Positions 10,263-20,090 of a DNA stretch of 20,090 nt are shown here, one piece after another. The translations under genes and the position numbers were made by a program. The stretch covers positions 1 to 20,090 of the forward strand of contig ML991914.1 of the NCBI GenBank assembly GCA_010094025.1, written 5' to 3'. This DNA comes from Viridothelium virens. Taxonomy: Eukaryota; Ascomycota; Dothideomycetes; Trypetheliales; Trypetheliaceae. How positions within the stretch are numbered: position 1 is the stretch's first letter; every line of letters begins with the position of its first letter. Below the pieces are notes generated by a model that saw nothing but the letters and a program-made list of their open reading frames with translations, was not told the DNA's origin and ran no database searches.

Positions 10263-11095
10263 GGGTGGGGCTGGCCAAGTTTTGGATACAGACTATTAGA
10301 GATATCTATATAGTTGCGGGGAAAAGGGTCTTAGAAGTCTGGGAAAGTACCACCATCCCTATTATTTAGAACAGCTATGTGCGTAAAATTAGAGGCCGGT
10401 AAAACTGCTATTAAAGTAATAGCTTAATACTTATTAGGATTAAAGCTTTTTATATAATAAAATTAGCTGCTAATAAGTAGTGTTAATACTTAAACTGCTT
10501 CTGCAGCAGCAATATTATTTACTTAATATTTAGGCAAAAGTAACTCTTTTTAAAAAGAGCTTATATTCCCTTACTAAATTAGAGAGATGTTACTTAAAGT
10601 TAGTAATAATTATTTATAACAATCCTGTAAGCAAAATATGTAAGAGCTCTTTAATTAGCCCTTAGTGCTATCTAAATTTTGCGCGCGCATATTAGCCTTA
10701 AGTACTGTATACTGGTTGCTGGTAATATTATAAAATTTATTACTGCTTAAAGTTGTATTCTTAATAGGAGTATAAAAGGGATACGCAAGAGTGGACCTAT
10801 TATAAGAATAGGTAATAATAGGCGAGCTCTTATTAATAAGGCCTTAAATTTTTTGGCTCCCATAATCTAAGTTTGCTAAGTACAGCCCTTATACTGGATC
10901 CTTTAAGTAATATTTATTTAGTCTCTTATTAATAATATCTTAACTTTTTTTACTCTTATAGCCTAAGTCCCTTAAGTATAATTTTTGTGTTAAGTCCTTT
11001 AAGTAACACATAGCCAGCCTCCCATTGCCTAGATTTTGTATATTATAGAACCTATTTTAGTGCGGCTTTGGGCTATTTATGCTATTGCAGTGCTG
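10263..11095. other. Coding-derived segment, strand and frame unresolved
   Basis: The part 10263-10480 reads plausibly in three ways: two plus-strand frames (one with 'TIRDIYIVAGKRVLEVWEST', one with 'VKLEAGKTAIKVIA') and one minus-strand frame ('NRDGGTFPDF..PFPRNYIDISNSLYPKLG'). One plus frame stays readable, interrupted only by TAA/TAG, to about 11095, where a rare TGA ends it. No family is recognised. It is likely derived from a gene or transposon, but no single reading can be defended. Confidence 0.35.
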
Positions 11096-11420
11096 ATTGT
11101 GGGAAGTTTAAATAGAATTAGCATACTCCTTATTTCTGTAAGATAATGGTTTATATCCTACTACCAGCTGGGTTATATTTATATTATAAAAGCTTTATTT
11201 ATAATAGCTAGCATTATAAGAAACGCTCCGCATAAATCTGGTATTAAAAGGATTTTTATTAACATAATTTAAACCTCTGTTTCTCTTTTTTTCTAAATAA
11301 TTGCACTGGGTAAGTAATTAAACACAGACAAAGCAGGGCATGCTAATTGTGTTATATATGCTTTTCCTATGCATACTAAAATAAACAGGAAGCCTAATAA
11401 AAACTGGTAATGTGGCATTT
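11096..11420. other. Degraded DNA, no gene called
   Basis: A pyrimidine-rich patch at about 11276-11296 is the only notable composition. No motif was found on either strand. Confidence 0.45.
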
Positions 11421-12050
11421 ATATGGTTTATTAGCAACTAATAATATAATAATAAGCAGAAAAGTATTATTATAAAAAATTTTTTTAAATAAGCTACTGA
11501 TTAAAAGGATTAAGCAGGAGTTGCAAACCTACAGATCACATATTAGAAGATTATATAATAATAATGCAGCTAAAGGGAGTAATTTTGTGGGAATTAAGGA
11601 TCCAGTTTGACTAAGCCTTAAATCTCTGTATGGGCTTTTTATTAAAATTTAAAAAAGGTTTATAAATAAAGCTAAATTTTTCTATAAATAATATAAGATA
11701 AAAATCCTAATAATATTAATTTATTAAATAAGGTCCCACCCACCCTTTACTGTTAGCTATTAATTAATAAAACTTACTGCATCTCCTTAAGAAATAATAT
11801 TAGATATAACTCCCGCAATTATTTATTCTTTTAAGATTGTGGCGGACCAGGGTTATGCATCCAGACTTAGGCTTGGCAGCACATTCTCTTCTTAAGTAAG
11901 TTAATCGCTTTTCGCGCTAATGTCACCCTATAGGATTATCACATTATTATGCCTATGTAGGCTAGCAATTAGTTTAAATTATATCTTAAGCATAATACGC
12001 TGCATTACTGCACTTCTTTTATGGATTTATTATTACTTAGGAATGCTAAA
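11421..12050 (+). pseudogene. Candidate RIP-degraded reading frame, function unknown
   Basis: One plus-strand frame stays readable for about 210 codons with TAA/TAG interruptions only. It includes a basic helical stretch ('KRIKQELQTYRSHIRRLYN', about 11508-11565), then 'SNFVGIKDPV' and, near 11840, 'KIVADQGYASRLRLGSTF'. No start codon is obvious and no family is recognised. The reading is based on residue composition, which is weak evidence in this DNA. Confidence 0.3.
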
Positions 12051-13190
12051 CTAATAATAATAACATCCTCCATTACTGTTTATGGAAGTCCTTATGCGCA
12101 GATTATGCACCTTTATTACCTACGCTGACTTTATTCCGCAAAAAATAAACTATTGGCTATGCAGCTATAATTATCAGCTCCAATTTTAATAATCCATAAA
12201 GTTCCCTATTAACTGACACGGACTTTGGCGCATAAATAGCTGGTAATAATATAATAGATTCCTTCTAAGCTAGGATGCTTTAGTCACATACTTACCCAGG
12301 ATTACAACTCTGACTCCAGCCTTCTAAATATTAATAAGGTAATATAACAGAGAAAAAGGATATGGCTAAGCAGTAATAAGTATAATAAAAAAGCAGGATC
12401 TGGATAGAGATCTCGCTCCTGCTTAGAATGCGGGATAAATGTTTAGAATAATAAAAAGGTGTACCTACTCCCTTTATGTGGTTATGTAAGTATTTTGGTA
12501 CCTTAAAGAGTAAAGTTTTACTTATTTATTAACTGCTAAAGCTGTACTATTAAAGATACATTATCCAGCCAATTTAAGATTGGCTTACTAAGGCAGATAA
12601 TAAATACATCCGCATAAGTATTATGGTATTTAATAAAATAGTAAAATAAGCTGTCCTTACTTTAATTAAAAACTTTTAATATAAGAAAAAGGGGCATCTA
12701 TCTTGCTGCGGCGCATTAAAATATTATAATATCCTATATTTAGTATATTATTAAGAAAACTTATTAAGATCTGCTAATTATTTCCTGCCCTATAATAAGC
12801 TGCTAATATAAATTATATTAAAGCTGTATTAAATAAAGACCCTAAGATATATATTCTGTTATGCTTACCTTAAAAAATTCTTTTACTTTAAAAACTCCAA
12901 ACTTAAGTTATGTCCAGCCTATAAAAGTAAAATGCCTAGGCAGGAATTAAGTTAAGATATAATTAACCCAAATATAATTACCTAGCTGGTTTGCTTTTAA
13001 AAATTTGGCACTTTTAGCTCAGTCAGCCTTTATTTATTAAAAGATAAATAGTGCGATTATGTCTCTAGGAATAGCACAGTAATGCTCTTTACATAAAGTT
13101 TTTTCTATTTTTTTTATAAATTATTAAAGATTATAATATTTATTACTGCTCCAGCCACCGGCAGTTATGTGCTATAACAATATAAATAAC
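12051..13190. other. Degraded DNA with weak plus-strand reading, no gene called
   Basis: From about 12350 to 13020 one plus-strand frame can be followed with TAA/TAG stops only ('NYIKAVLNKDPKIYILLCLP' near 12810-12870), and a second frame offers a 'CLECG...C' segment near 12425. Neither resembles a known family closely enough to call. C+G rises locally at 12395-12440. Confidence 0.35.
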
Positions 13191-13280
13191 ATCCGCCCCT
13201 AGGTGGCGGGACCCCCAAGATGGGACAAACTATAGGTCCCTTAACTTTGCAACAACCACTTGCGGCGAAAGGAAGCTGCT
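13191..13280. other. Small GC-rich, less mutated island with an imperfect palindrome
   Basis: CCGCC-CCTAGG-TGGCGG (13193-13209) is a near-palindrome around CCTAGG. The following 70 bases keep CA dinucleotides (for example GGGACAAAC, GCAACAACCACTTGC), unlike the neighbourhood. It may be a regulatory remnant, the edge of a repeat, or chance retention. Confidence 0.45.
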
Positions 13281-14052
13281 AGCTTTTCCTTATCAGCGCT
13301 ATGCAAAATTATAAAATAAGTTATTGTCTCTTTCTGTAAGTCTTACAGACTATTCTTAGGCGCTTTTAAACACTGCTTAAGTAATCAGCGTGAGGACAGA
13401 ACTCTGTTTTCTTAGAAGCTCTTTCTATTTGCAGTAGATACTATTATAAGATAATCTTAAAATTATAAACGCCTGCTTAATTACTTATTACTTAGACAAT
13501 CCTTAGCAACTTAAAAAAGATTTTGCTAACATAAATCTTGCTTTATTGCATTAAACTTGCTGCTTAACAAGCGCTTGGGCATTTAATTTCCCAACCATTG
13601 CGTATATAATTGTTACGCCGCAAGCCTTTTTATATCTTATCCTGCAGAAATTGTGCAGCAATAGTGTGCCTAATTTGCTATAAATTGTCTCTTTAATGCA
13701 GCAGAAGGGCTAAATAATTGATTATACTAATTAAAAATGCAAAATCCAAAGAGATTTTTGAATTTATGGAAGCTGACAGAATTAGCCCCTTCCCTATTGG
13801 TGGGTTGTAAAATATTATGCACCTTAATTGCTTTATAGCACCTTATTTTAATTATAACCCCGGTTCCTTAATAAATGGTTGCCTGGGCAATTACAGAGCC
13901 TTATTTAAGCACCTAACCCCCCGACAGCATCTTCGCACTTTATCCTTCTACTCTACGCCCTACTTTTAGCGCCTAAATAAGCAGACTATTCTAAGACTAT
14001 AAGCATCTATATACTACGCTAAATACCGTATTAATATTGCCTTAAGTTAATA
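13281..14052. other. Intergenic-looking region upstream of the ankyrin-like relic
   Basis: No convincing frame is seen. The last 150 bases before ATG 14053 contain a pyrimidine-rich tract (about 13931-13970, CTTCGCAC..CCTTCTACTCTACG), the sort of sequence often found in fungal promoters or 5' leaders. That fits a start at 14053. Confidence 0.4.
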
Positions 14053-15198
14053 ATGCCTTATTTGCTTAAAATGCTACTTAAAATTTTTAAAAAAATCCTT
14101 GCACACATTAGCATATCTGATATTCTAAGTACAGTAAAAGTGCCATAATTATGTAGGCAACTTATTAAATTAATTCTATTCTTAAACCTACCTTTAATAA
14201 TTTAAAAGACACACCCCTAAGATTCTTAAATATACTAATTTATTAAAGAGGCCTTATTTAGATACTTAGGATTCTGGGATTTATACTGCAAAAATAATAC
14301 AAAAAGGACATTCTTAATTATTTATAATACTCTGGATGCCTATAATAATTAGGCAAAGGTGTTAGCGCCCTTATGGGATCTTATGGACTTCTTTAATCCA
14401 GCTTGTAAACCTTAGTACTGTTAATATTAAAATTATTTGCAGGCTTTAAGCCCCCCAGTCTTTAGTCCAGATTTATTCCATAATATGGAGTTTTACCTTT
14501 TATGTTTTAAGTTCGCATTAAATAATAATAATAATTAAGGCATAAATATTCTTTTAAATAAACAGAAATAATATTGGCCTAACCTAAAAATATTTAAGAC
14601 TGGAGTGTGTTTAATACCTATATTTGGGCAAAATAAGTATTTTATAAGAAGCATAATTCCACACCTTTAAATCCTCTTATTAATTAAATAAGGGTAAGCA
14701 CTTATTAAAGCTGTAATAAACTGTATATAAAGGCAATGCTTTGCAGCAGAGTGTGTGAAGTATGCCGCAAGGGCTGAGGACTGCTTGTTCCTAGAATACG
14801 CGCTTGGTTGCTGGCAACCCTCTTAATAACAGCTCTAATAGCTTATTATAAAAACCATCTCACATTGTTGTGTTAATGTGCTATATATCTTATTAAGCTA
14901 TCCATTACTCTAATAAAAAAGGCGCTATCTAGCGTGGGCGGTGTATTATGCTATGGTATAAGAAAAGATGGATGTAATTAGGATGCTTTTTAATGCGCCT
15001 AATACTTCGCGCTTAATAACAGGTCTTCTGTCCAATATTTATATTATAGTAAAAAGTATAAAAGCTTAAAAATTTTTTAAAGAATCTTATTTAGCAGGAA
15101 ATTCTAAGTAAAAGCGTCTAATCCCTAAGAAGCTTAATTAAGATGCTTTAAGAAAGTTTAAGTGTGTAAAAGAAGTATCTAAGCCCCCAGACAATTAA
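14053..15198 (+). pseudogene. Probable ankyrin-repeat protein relic, RIP-inactivated
   Basis: From ATG 14053 a single frame runs 381 codons to TAA 15196-15198. All interruptions are TAA/TAG and no frameshift was found. The central and C-terminal parts show helix pairs of ankyrin style about 30-35 residues apart: 'MEFYLLCFKFAL', 'FFIRSIIPHL'-like, 'CVKYAARAEDCLFLEYAL', 'HCCVNVLYILLSYP' and 'YYAMV.EKMDVIRMLFNAPN'. The usual TPLH...G.TALH signatures are not preserved, so the assignment rests on spacing and helix pattern. Ankyrin repeats mediate protein-protein binding and are common as C-terminal arrays of fungal NLR proteins and as stand-alone duplicated genes. The N-terminal 120 residues have no recognisable domain. 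It converges with the TPR relic on the other strand. Another alpha-helical repeat protein is possible. Confidence 0.45.
14522..14537. repeat. AAT trinucleotide run
   Basis: Five consecutive AAT-type units inside the ankyrin-like relic, read as an Asn run in its frame. It may have been shaped by Asp-to-Asn RIP changes. Confidence 0.6.
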
Positions 15199-15520
15199 TA
15201 TAAACATAAAATTAAATATTAGGAGGTTATTAACCACATTATTATTATAATAATTTACCCAAGCTTTATAAATATTATAACCCTTTATAGATTTTTTTTC
15301 CCCTTTTATTAAACTTTTAAGCATCTCTTACAGCCAACTTAATAAATATAAGTCTTTATAAGCTAATAAAATTATTAATTTATTATGTGGAGGGAGAAAG
15401 GGAAATCTTAAATTATTTAGTTTAGCTAAATATTAATGGCGAATTACTAACGCAAAAATTTAATGCCCTTAATAAGCACTATCCCAAACTTTAATACAGT
15501 AAATAAGTATTTTATATTTA
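15199..15520. other. Gap between two converging relics, no gene called
   Basis: AT-rich, with a T-run at 15292-15299 and alternating ATT/ATA. It would hold the 3' ends of the ankyrin-like (plus) and TPR (minus) relics. The native stop of either could lie here. Confidence 0.45.
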
Positions 15521-16690
15521 TATTTAGATTGCCTCACCTCTGCTATTTAGTATGATAAGAAATACCTTAATTTAATAGCATACTTATCTCTTACTTGGCT
15601 TTTTAGACAAACCCTGCTAGCCTTTAGCTTGCAATTTAAAGGCTACCTAATTAAACCAGTCTATGCTATTGCCTTTAATCCAGTATTATCCCCCTTTATT
15701 TAGATGTCTAAAAATATATACTGCTTTTTCCAGATCTTAAGTTACATCTTATTCTATCTCCCAAGATGCATTGTAGATTAAAAGCAATATAATAGCGAGA
15801 TTTAAACTACTCTAGTCCTAATTACCTTTTAGCCAAGTAGACTAAGCTTTAAGCCAGCAAGATTGGGCTTATTCCTACTTTTTATCCAAAACTGCAGCAT
15901 AATAAGACTTCTGTGCAAGGAGGATTAAAATATAAGCATAATTAAGTCGGATATTAGCAAGGTCCGGATTATTTTTAAAGAAATGCGCAAGCTTAACTAA
16001 ATTTTGTTTAGCATAATTAAGCTTACCCAGCTAAATACACACATCTGCTTATGCAATCTGTAATCTTTAAAAATTCCTAAAAGAGAGATTCCGGGAATCT
16101 TCTGGGCATTATTTTGCCCTATTGTATACACGTATTGCCTCTTTTAATCTGCCCTATTTGCAATAAAAATTTATTAAATAAGAAAAAACATCTATTTAAT
16201 TAGAATTGGTTAGCTTATAAGCTTAAAAAACTAGTTGGAAGGATTTTTCTGCTTTTGCATATTCTTGCTTATAAAATAATATTCTCCCCCAAAGGAGATT
16301 TAGTTTATAAATAATAAAAGCCAAAAGCATACTTTTATAAATATAATAAAGTTTTGTAAGTATTAGGTTAATATACTTATTAGCTGCTGGAGTATTACCA
16401 CATTTAAAAGCATTTTGGGTAAGTAAGATAATTAAAGAGCCTCCCTTAGCGCGGAATGCTATTAACTTGCCGGATATTTTCTTAATAAAGGCTTGCATAC
16501 TCTCTGCTTAACAGTATCTTATAAAGTACTAATAAACCACCTAATTAAACAAAAATAATTCTCTTATATAATACCAAAGTATGCTATATTTATACACAAT
16601 TTCTGCATAAATTATTATGCTTATAAAAGATTTAATTATATTAGTAACAGTCCTTAGCGCCTCCTCTTTCTAGGCTTAATTAAAGAATAT
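15521..16690 (-). pseudogene. TPR-repeat protein relic, RIP-inactivated, both ends uncertain
   Basis: On the minus strand one frame can be followed from about 16690 to 15521 (390 codons) with TAA/TAG stops only. It contains a stop-free run of 91 codons from 16498 to 16226. Tetratricopeptide features repeat about every 35-40 residues: 'LLWGRILFYKQEYAKAEKSFQLVF' type residues (about 16297-16226), 'FYCKQGRLKEAIRVYNRA' (about 16155-16100), and 'ADVCIQLGKLNYAKQNLVKLAHFF' then 'NPDLANIRLNYAYILILLAQ' (about 16045-15910), then a further helix pair 'DLEKAVYIF' near 15736. TPR arrays are protein-binding scaffolds; in fungi they occur in NLR receptors, cell-cycle and meiotic proteins. The N-terminal effector or NTPase part is not visible. 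No start is assigned: upstream readings to about 17500 change frame. Confidence 0.55.
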
Positions 16691-17560
16691 TAAAGTGCTA
16701 AAAAGGGATTGGGTAAAGTCCTATATTAGATCCTAGGGTAAGAAACAGCTTTGCGCTAAGAAGATCCCTTATAATTACTAAAAATGTAACAGCGCTAAAT
16801 TGCCAATAATTATAAACCTAAAGGAGAATTAATTAATAAGGAGAAAATAAATCCTAATAAGCCTACTTTAGTGTTAGATAGCTCCTTATAAAGTAGTAAC
16901 AGCCCAGTCGCAGCGCTTGCTTAGACCAGAATCCTGGGATAAAAGCAAGATATATATTATTATAAGTATTTATAATCTGGTAAAATCCCGCGTGTAGTTT
17001 AAGCACTCCAGAATTCTGGAGTTGCTGCAGATAAGTATGTTAAAAAGGTTTTATAAAGAGATAAAATAAGGCGTCTGGAAGACCAATTTGGCTAGTATTT
17101 AAGCTTTTAAGCTGGCCACCTTTATTCTACTGCTGTCTTGGTTCTAATCCATTCTAAAGGAGAACCTTAGAAAATAGGCTGGTACTAAAAAGGTTATACA
17201 ATAAGAGTAATAAGAATATTAAATGTGGTGCTTACTTACATAAATTTGCAACTCTTTTATTTATAGAGCCTGTTATTAGGTCCAGGCTCCACACCAAATT
17301 ATTTAGACCGTATCCATTGCGTGTTTTCTAACTGGCAGCAGTATACCTAAAAACCTTGCACACCTTACTAAATCCAATCCTATAAGTAGTGGCCACCTAA
17401 TATATTATTTTAGGAATTATACATATTAATTAAACACAGTTTATAAGCTTAGGTTTAAGATATTTTAATTAGCATAAGTACTTAAGTATATAATTAAAAG
17501 ATTTAGTATATTAAAAATAATATAAAATGTGTATATTCTAACTACCTAATAAAGTGTATT
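16691..17560. other. Coding-derived region, strand unresolved
   Basis: On the plus strand 16830-17190 gives a charge-rich frame ('RVV.AL.NSGVAADKYVKKVL.RDKIRRLEDQFG') with nine TAA/TAG stops. On the minus strand a different frame has fewer stops but few charged residues. A perfect 18-base palindrome lies at 17005-17022. From 17400 to 17560 the DNA is very AT-rich with no signal. Confidence 0.35.
17005..17022. repeat. Perfect 18-bp palindrome
   Basis: ACTCCAGAATTCTGGAGT equals its own reverse complement. It keeps four CA/TG dinucleotides in AT-rich, RIP-mutated surroundings. It could be a dimer-binding site remnant or chance; no related copy was noticed nearby. Confidence 0.7.
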
Positions 17561-18480
17561 AGCATAAGCTTATAATATAAGCTAGGGCAAATCACATAAG
17601 AAGAATAACTCCATGGCCCTTACCAGACTTTATCCCCCTTTAGACAGGCGAATAATAAGCTTGTTTGCCTAGACAGCAGCACATTGCAATCTTTAGAGAT
17701 GCCATGCCTCACCCCCAGTTAGGTAAACCTTTAATATAGCATTAATAGTATTAGTAGGCAGACATTTTGCTACTAATACTGCGCATAGTAAGAATAACAC
17801 AAGAGTCCGGAGGTGCTAAATAAATGTAGAAAGCGGATTTAGTAGGGACATCTTAAGCATTGCATACGCTTTAATAATCTCGGACATATGCTCTTCATAG
17901 CTGAGTAATTAGCTTACTGATGGTGTTTAAAAGCAGACAAGATTTAATATAATTAAATAATAACTTACTGTATTATTAAGACTGAGCTTAACTTATTTCT
18001 AATGCTAAGTGCGACTAATAGGCACCTTGCTTAGGAATCTTTCCACAATAGTCTTTTATAAAAAGTCTTGCTTTTAAGACTTGTTCCTAGCCCTTTATTT
18101 TTGGTGCATAAAACCCTTTAATTCTGTGCTTAGATTTTTAATTAAAAACTGCTTATCCATCCCATACTCCTGCCCTAACACAGATGAGGCCCTAAAGTAT
18201 GTATACTTTATGTAGGAAAGCCTAGGAATCCGGTAGTTTCCAAAAGGCTGCTTGACCCGTATCTCATGGGATGCATTTAAGATAAGCTTTATAAGGTACG
18301 TAACAAATATGGGGAAATCTATATTAGATTATTATTTATGGGAGAGGCGGGGCTGCATATCCGGAGGCTAGGAGCATGGTTACATGCAGACAGCGGACGG
18401 GCTTCTAAGAAGTAAATAATTAAAGTAACCTAAAAAATAATTCATACAAAGGTGGCTTTTAGTCTAACTTATAACTATAA
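17561..18480. other. Coding-derived, less mutated segment readable on both strands
   Basis: C+G and CA content rise, especially at 18180-18410. The minus strand has a stop-free stretch of about 80 codons (about 18335-18085; 'NASHEIRVKQPFGNYRIPRLSY', then a Met at 18160 and 'DKQFLIKNLSTELKG'), and the same frame is readable with TAA/TAG stops to about 17700 ('SYEEHMSEIIKAYAMLKMS'). The plus strand has an equally protein-like frame at 18180-18420 ('CLTRISWDAFKISFIRYVTNMG', 'YYLWERRGCISGG'). I cannot choose between them and recognise neither. Confidence 0.4.
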
Positions 18481-20090
18481 TCCGCGCTGCCTTAATCTTA
18501 GCTATATAAGGGGCTTGCTTAATATGTTAATTTATTCTTGCTTTGCTTGGATTAATAAAGAATTAGCCCGGCTGCTTTAATAGCTTGGGTAACCACATAA
18601 GCAAAACTCTGTTAGTACTTTAGTGCCAGTGCTATTGGCGCATTGCGTTGCATGGGCAGTTACTGCTGCAATGCACTTATTATTACTACAATGCTGGAAA
18701 TCCAAATAACCTAATTACTTCTAAATATATCTGCTATGTTTAGATCTTGCTAATTAGGAATTTTATTATGGCTTCTAAAGAAGCATTCCAAAAAGTAAAG
18801 GAGTTTTAATCTTCTTTTAAATTAGTATTAACTTATAATAAGAAATGCGTCTTTTTAAAAAAGGAAAAACTGTTTAATAATATAACTTTAGTAAGGCAAT
18901 AAGATACCCAAACTACCCAATATAATGCACTAACCTATAGACCTAATATAATTATCTTATGGAGCTCTCTTTATAATAGCATTGGCATTAATATTATTAG
19001 TGCTAGAGCTACCCAAAAATATGCGCAGCATTAAAACTTCCTCTATCTGTCTTAGCAAATCTGGGGTTACTGCTGCATAGCTATTAATATTTTTTAAAAG
19101 CATTAATTAAGGCTTATCTTGCTTAGCACAAAGACATAATCTATTACCATATTCTAAGACCCTATTAAAAAGTAGCATTAATCTATTATATTGTACTTAA
19201 TAATAGCAAAGCAATTTAGCAGAGCATGCAAGTTAGCTTTACCATAATGTGCGTATTAATAGCAGGTTATTATTAGCTATTATAACCTAAAGTTCTTAGC
19301 AACAGGAATCCGGCTATGTAAAGTGTTGGTTAGAGATTAATGTACCAGAATTTATAACTATTAATAAATCTTTTATAAATATAAAAAGGCAATACTCCCC
19401 TTTAATAATTATGGGATATAAAGAGAAGCTTATGGGTGATGTAGCTATTTAAGAGATTTAAAAATCTTGGAGGAGATGCACAAGTTTAAGCAAGCCAATT
19501 ATTTTTAATGTAACTAACAGTCTGCGTAGCTTATCCCCACTTTTATGCACTAAATTATAAGAATAGTTTAGAGCGGAGAGATGATAAGGCAGATGTTGCT
19601 GCAGGAAAGAAGTGGAATGGACTAATATGTTAAAAAAACTCCTATTGGCCTCTAAGTTTGTGGTATGTTTTACATCTTTTAAATACTTAGACCACCATCC
19701 ATGTCAGCTCCTTACATTCCGCTAGCCCTAGGTGTGGATAGGAATGCTCCAATCCATATCTTAGCCTCTTAGTCCAATATATCATCCTATTAATAAGGTT
19801 TTTTTTAAGCATAAATCCTGGCTCTCCTATTTAGAAGACTTACGCAAGCCGCACCCTAAGCAATATTAACATTGCAGATCACAAAGCTCATAATTTGGCA
19901 GAAATAGCATAATCCCTTTATTTGGACTTTTTTGGCTTTTTAGTATGGGGTTAGAGTAACAGTCTTAGGCTAAGAATAGGTTATTTTATGCTGGGGTTAT
20001 AATATTATTATTAAAAAGCAAATAAGAAGAGTTTTAGCAAAACCTATTAGGTATAAATAGCCTGTGCAATATTACCTCCATACCTGGTGA
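18481..20090. other. Degraded coding or repeat remnants to the window end, no gene called
   Basis: Several plus-strand stretches look protein-like: ATG 18778 onward ('KEAFQKVKEF' and 'YNKKCVFLKKEKLFNN'), 19458-19640 ('KILEEMHKFKQANYF' and 'SGEMIRQMLLQERSGMD') and 19640-19930. They lie in different frames (18778 and 19476 are not in phase), and other frames also read. They may be one gene broken by indels or introns, several fragments, or chance. The window ends inside this material. Confidence 0.35.

Noticed and set aside
15400-16190. Plus-strand reading opposite the TPR relic
   Set aside because: It can be read with TAA/TAG stops only but lacks any motif, whereas the minus strand shows regularly spaced TPR features and a 91-codon stop-free run.
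1-20090. tRNA genes, CRISPR arrays, bacterial operons or ribosome binding sites
   Set aside because: No tRNA B-box-like motif, regular spacer array or bacterial gene layout was found. The RIP pattern and pogo element indicate fungal nuclear DNA.
1-20090. LTR retrotransposon or LINE as the source of the bulk sequence
   Set aside because: I saw no reverse transcriptase, integrase or RNase H motif and no pair of long direct repeats by eye. A very degraded one cannot be excluded without a search.

Overview
The window looks like a stretch of heavily mutated, AT-rich nuclear DNA from a filamentous ascomycete (Pezizomycotina). By eye, C+G is roughly one third. TpA is very abundant (TAA, TAG, TTA, CTA, TATA everywhere) and CpA/TpG is depleted. 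That is the footprint of repeat-induced point mutation (RIP, C-to-T mainly at CpA on both strands). No intact gene, rRNA, tRNA, CRISPR array or bacterial operon was found. The species cannot be named from this sequence.

The best-supported object is a complete but dead pogo-type DNA transposon at 1390-3539. Its minus-strand transposase keeps one reading frame for about 640 codons (3493 to 1571). It is broken by many TAA/TAG codons, and two of its three catalytic aspartates have become asparagine. The terminal inverted repeats differ only by transitions.

The rest holds decayed protein-coding relics. In order they are: an unrecognised plus-strand gene (4024-5199, frame kept for 391 codons); a plus-strand relic with a CxxC-x8-CxxC cluster (6138-6749); a GC-richer candidate at 7823-8263; an unrecognised plus-strand relic (9070-9687); weak candidates at about 10263-12050; a probable ankyrin-repeat relic on the plus strand (14053-15198); and a TPR-repeat relic on the minus strand (about 15521-16690) that converges on it. 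The region 16700-20090 is clearly derived from coding or repeated DNA, but strand and frame cannot be settled by eye.

A caution applies to all relic calls. TGA is rare here, and nearly every stop is TAA or TAG, which RIP makes from CAA, CAG, TGG and CGA-derived codons. Long 'readable' frames therefore appear by chance on both strands. Only calls backed by a motif or a long preserved frame with plausible composition are rated above 0.4. As inference only, the mix of a DNA transposon with non-transposon families (ankyrin, TPR, Cys-rich, orphan genes) suits a RIP-inactivated duplicated segment or the dead cargo of a large mobile element.
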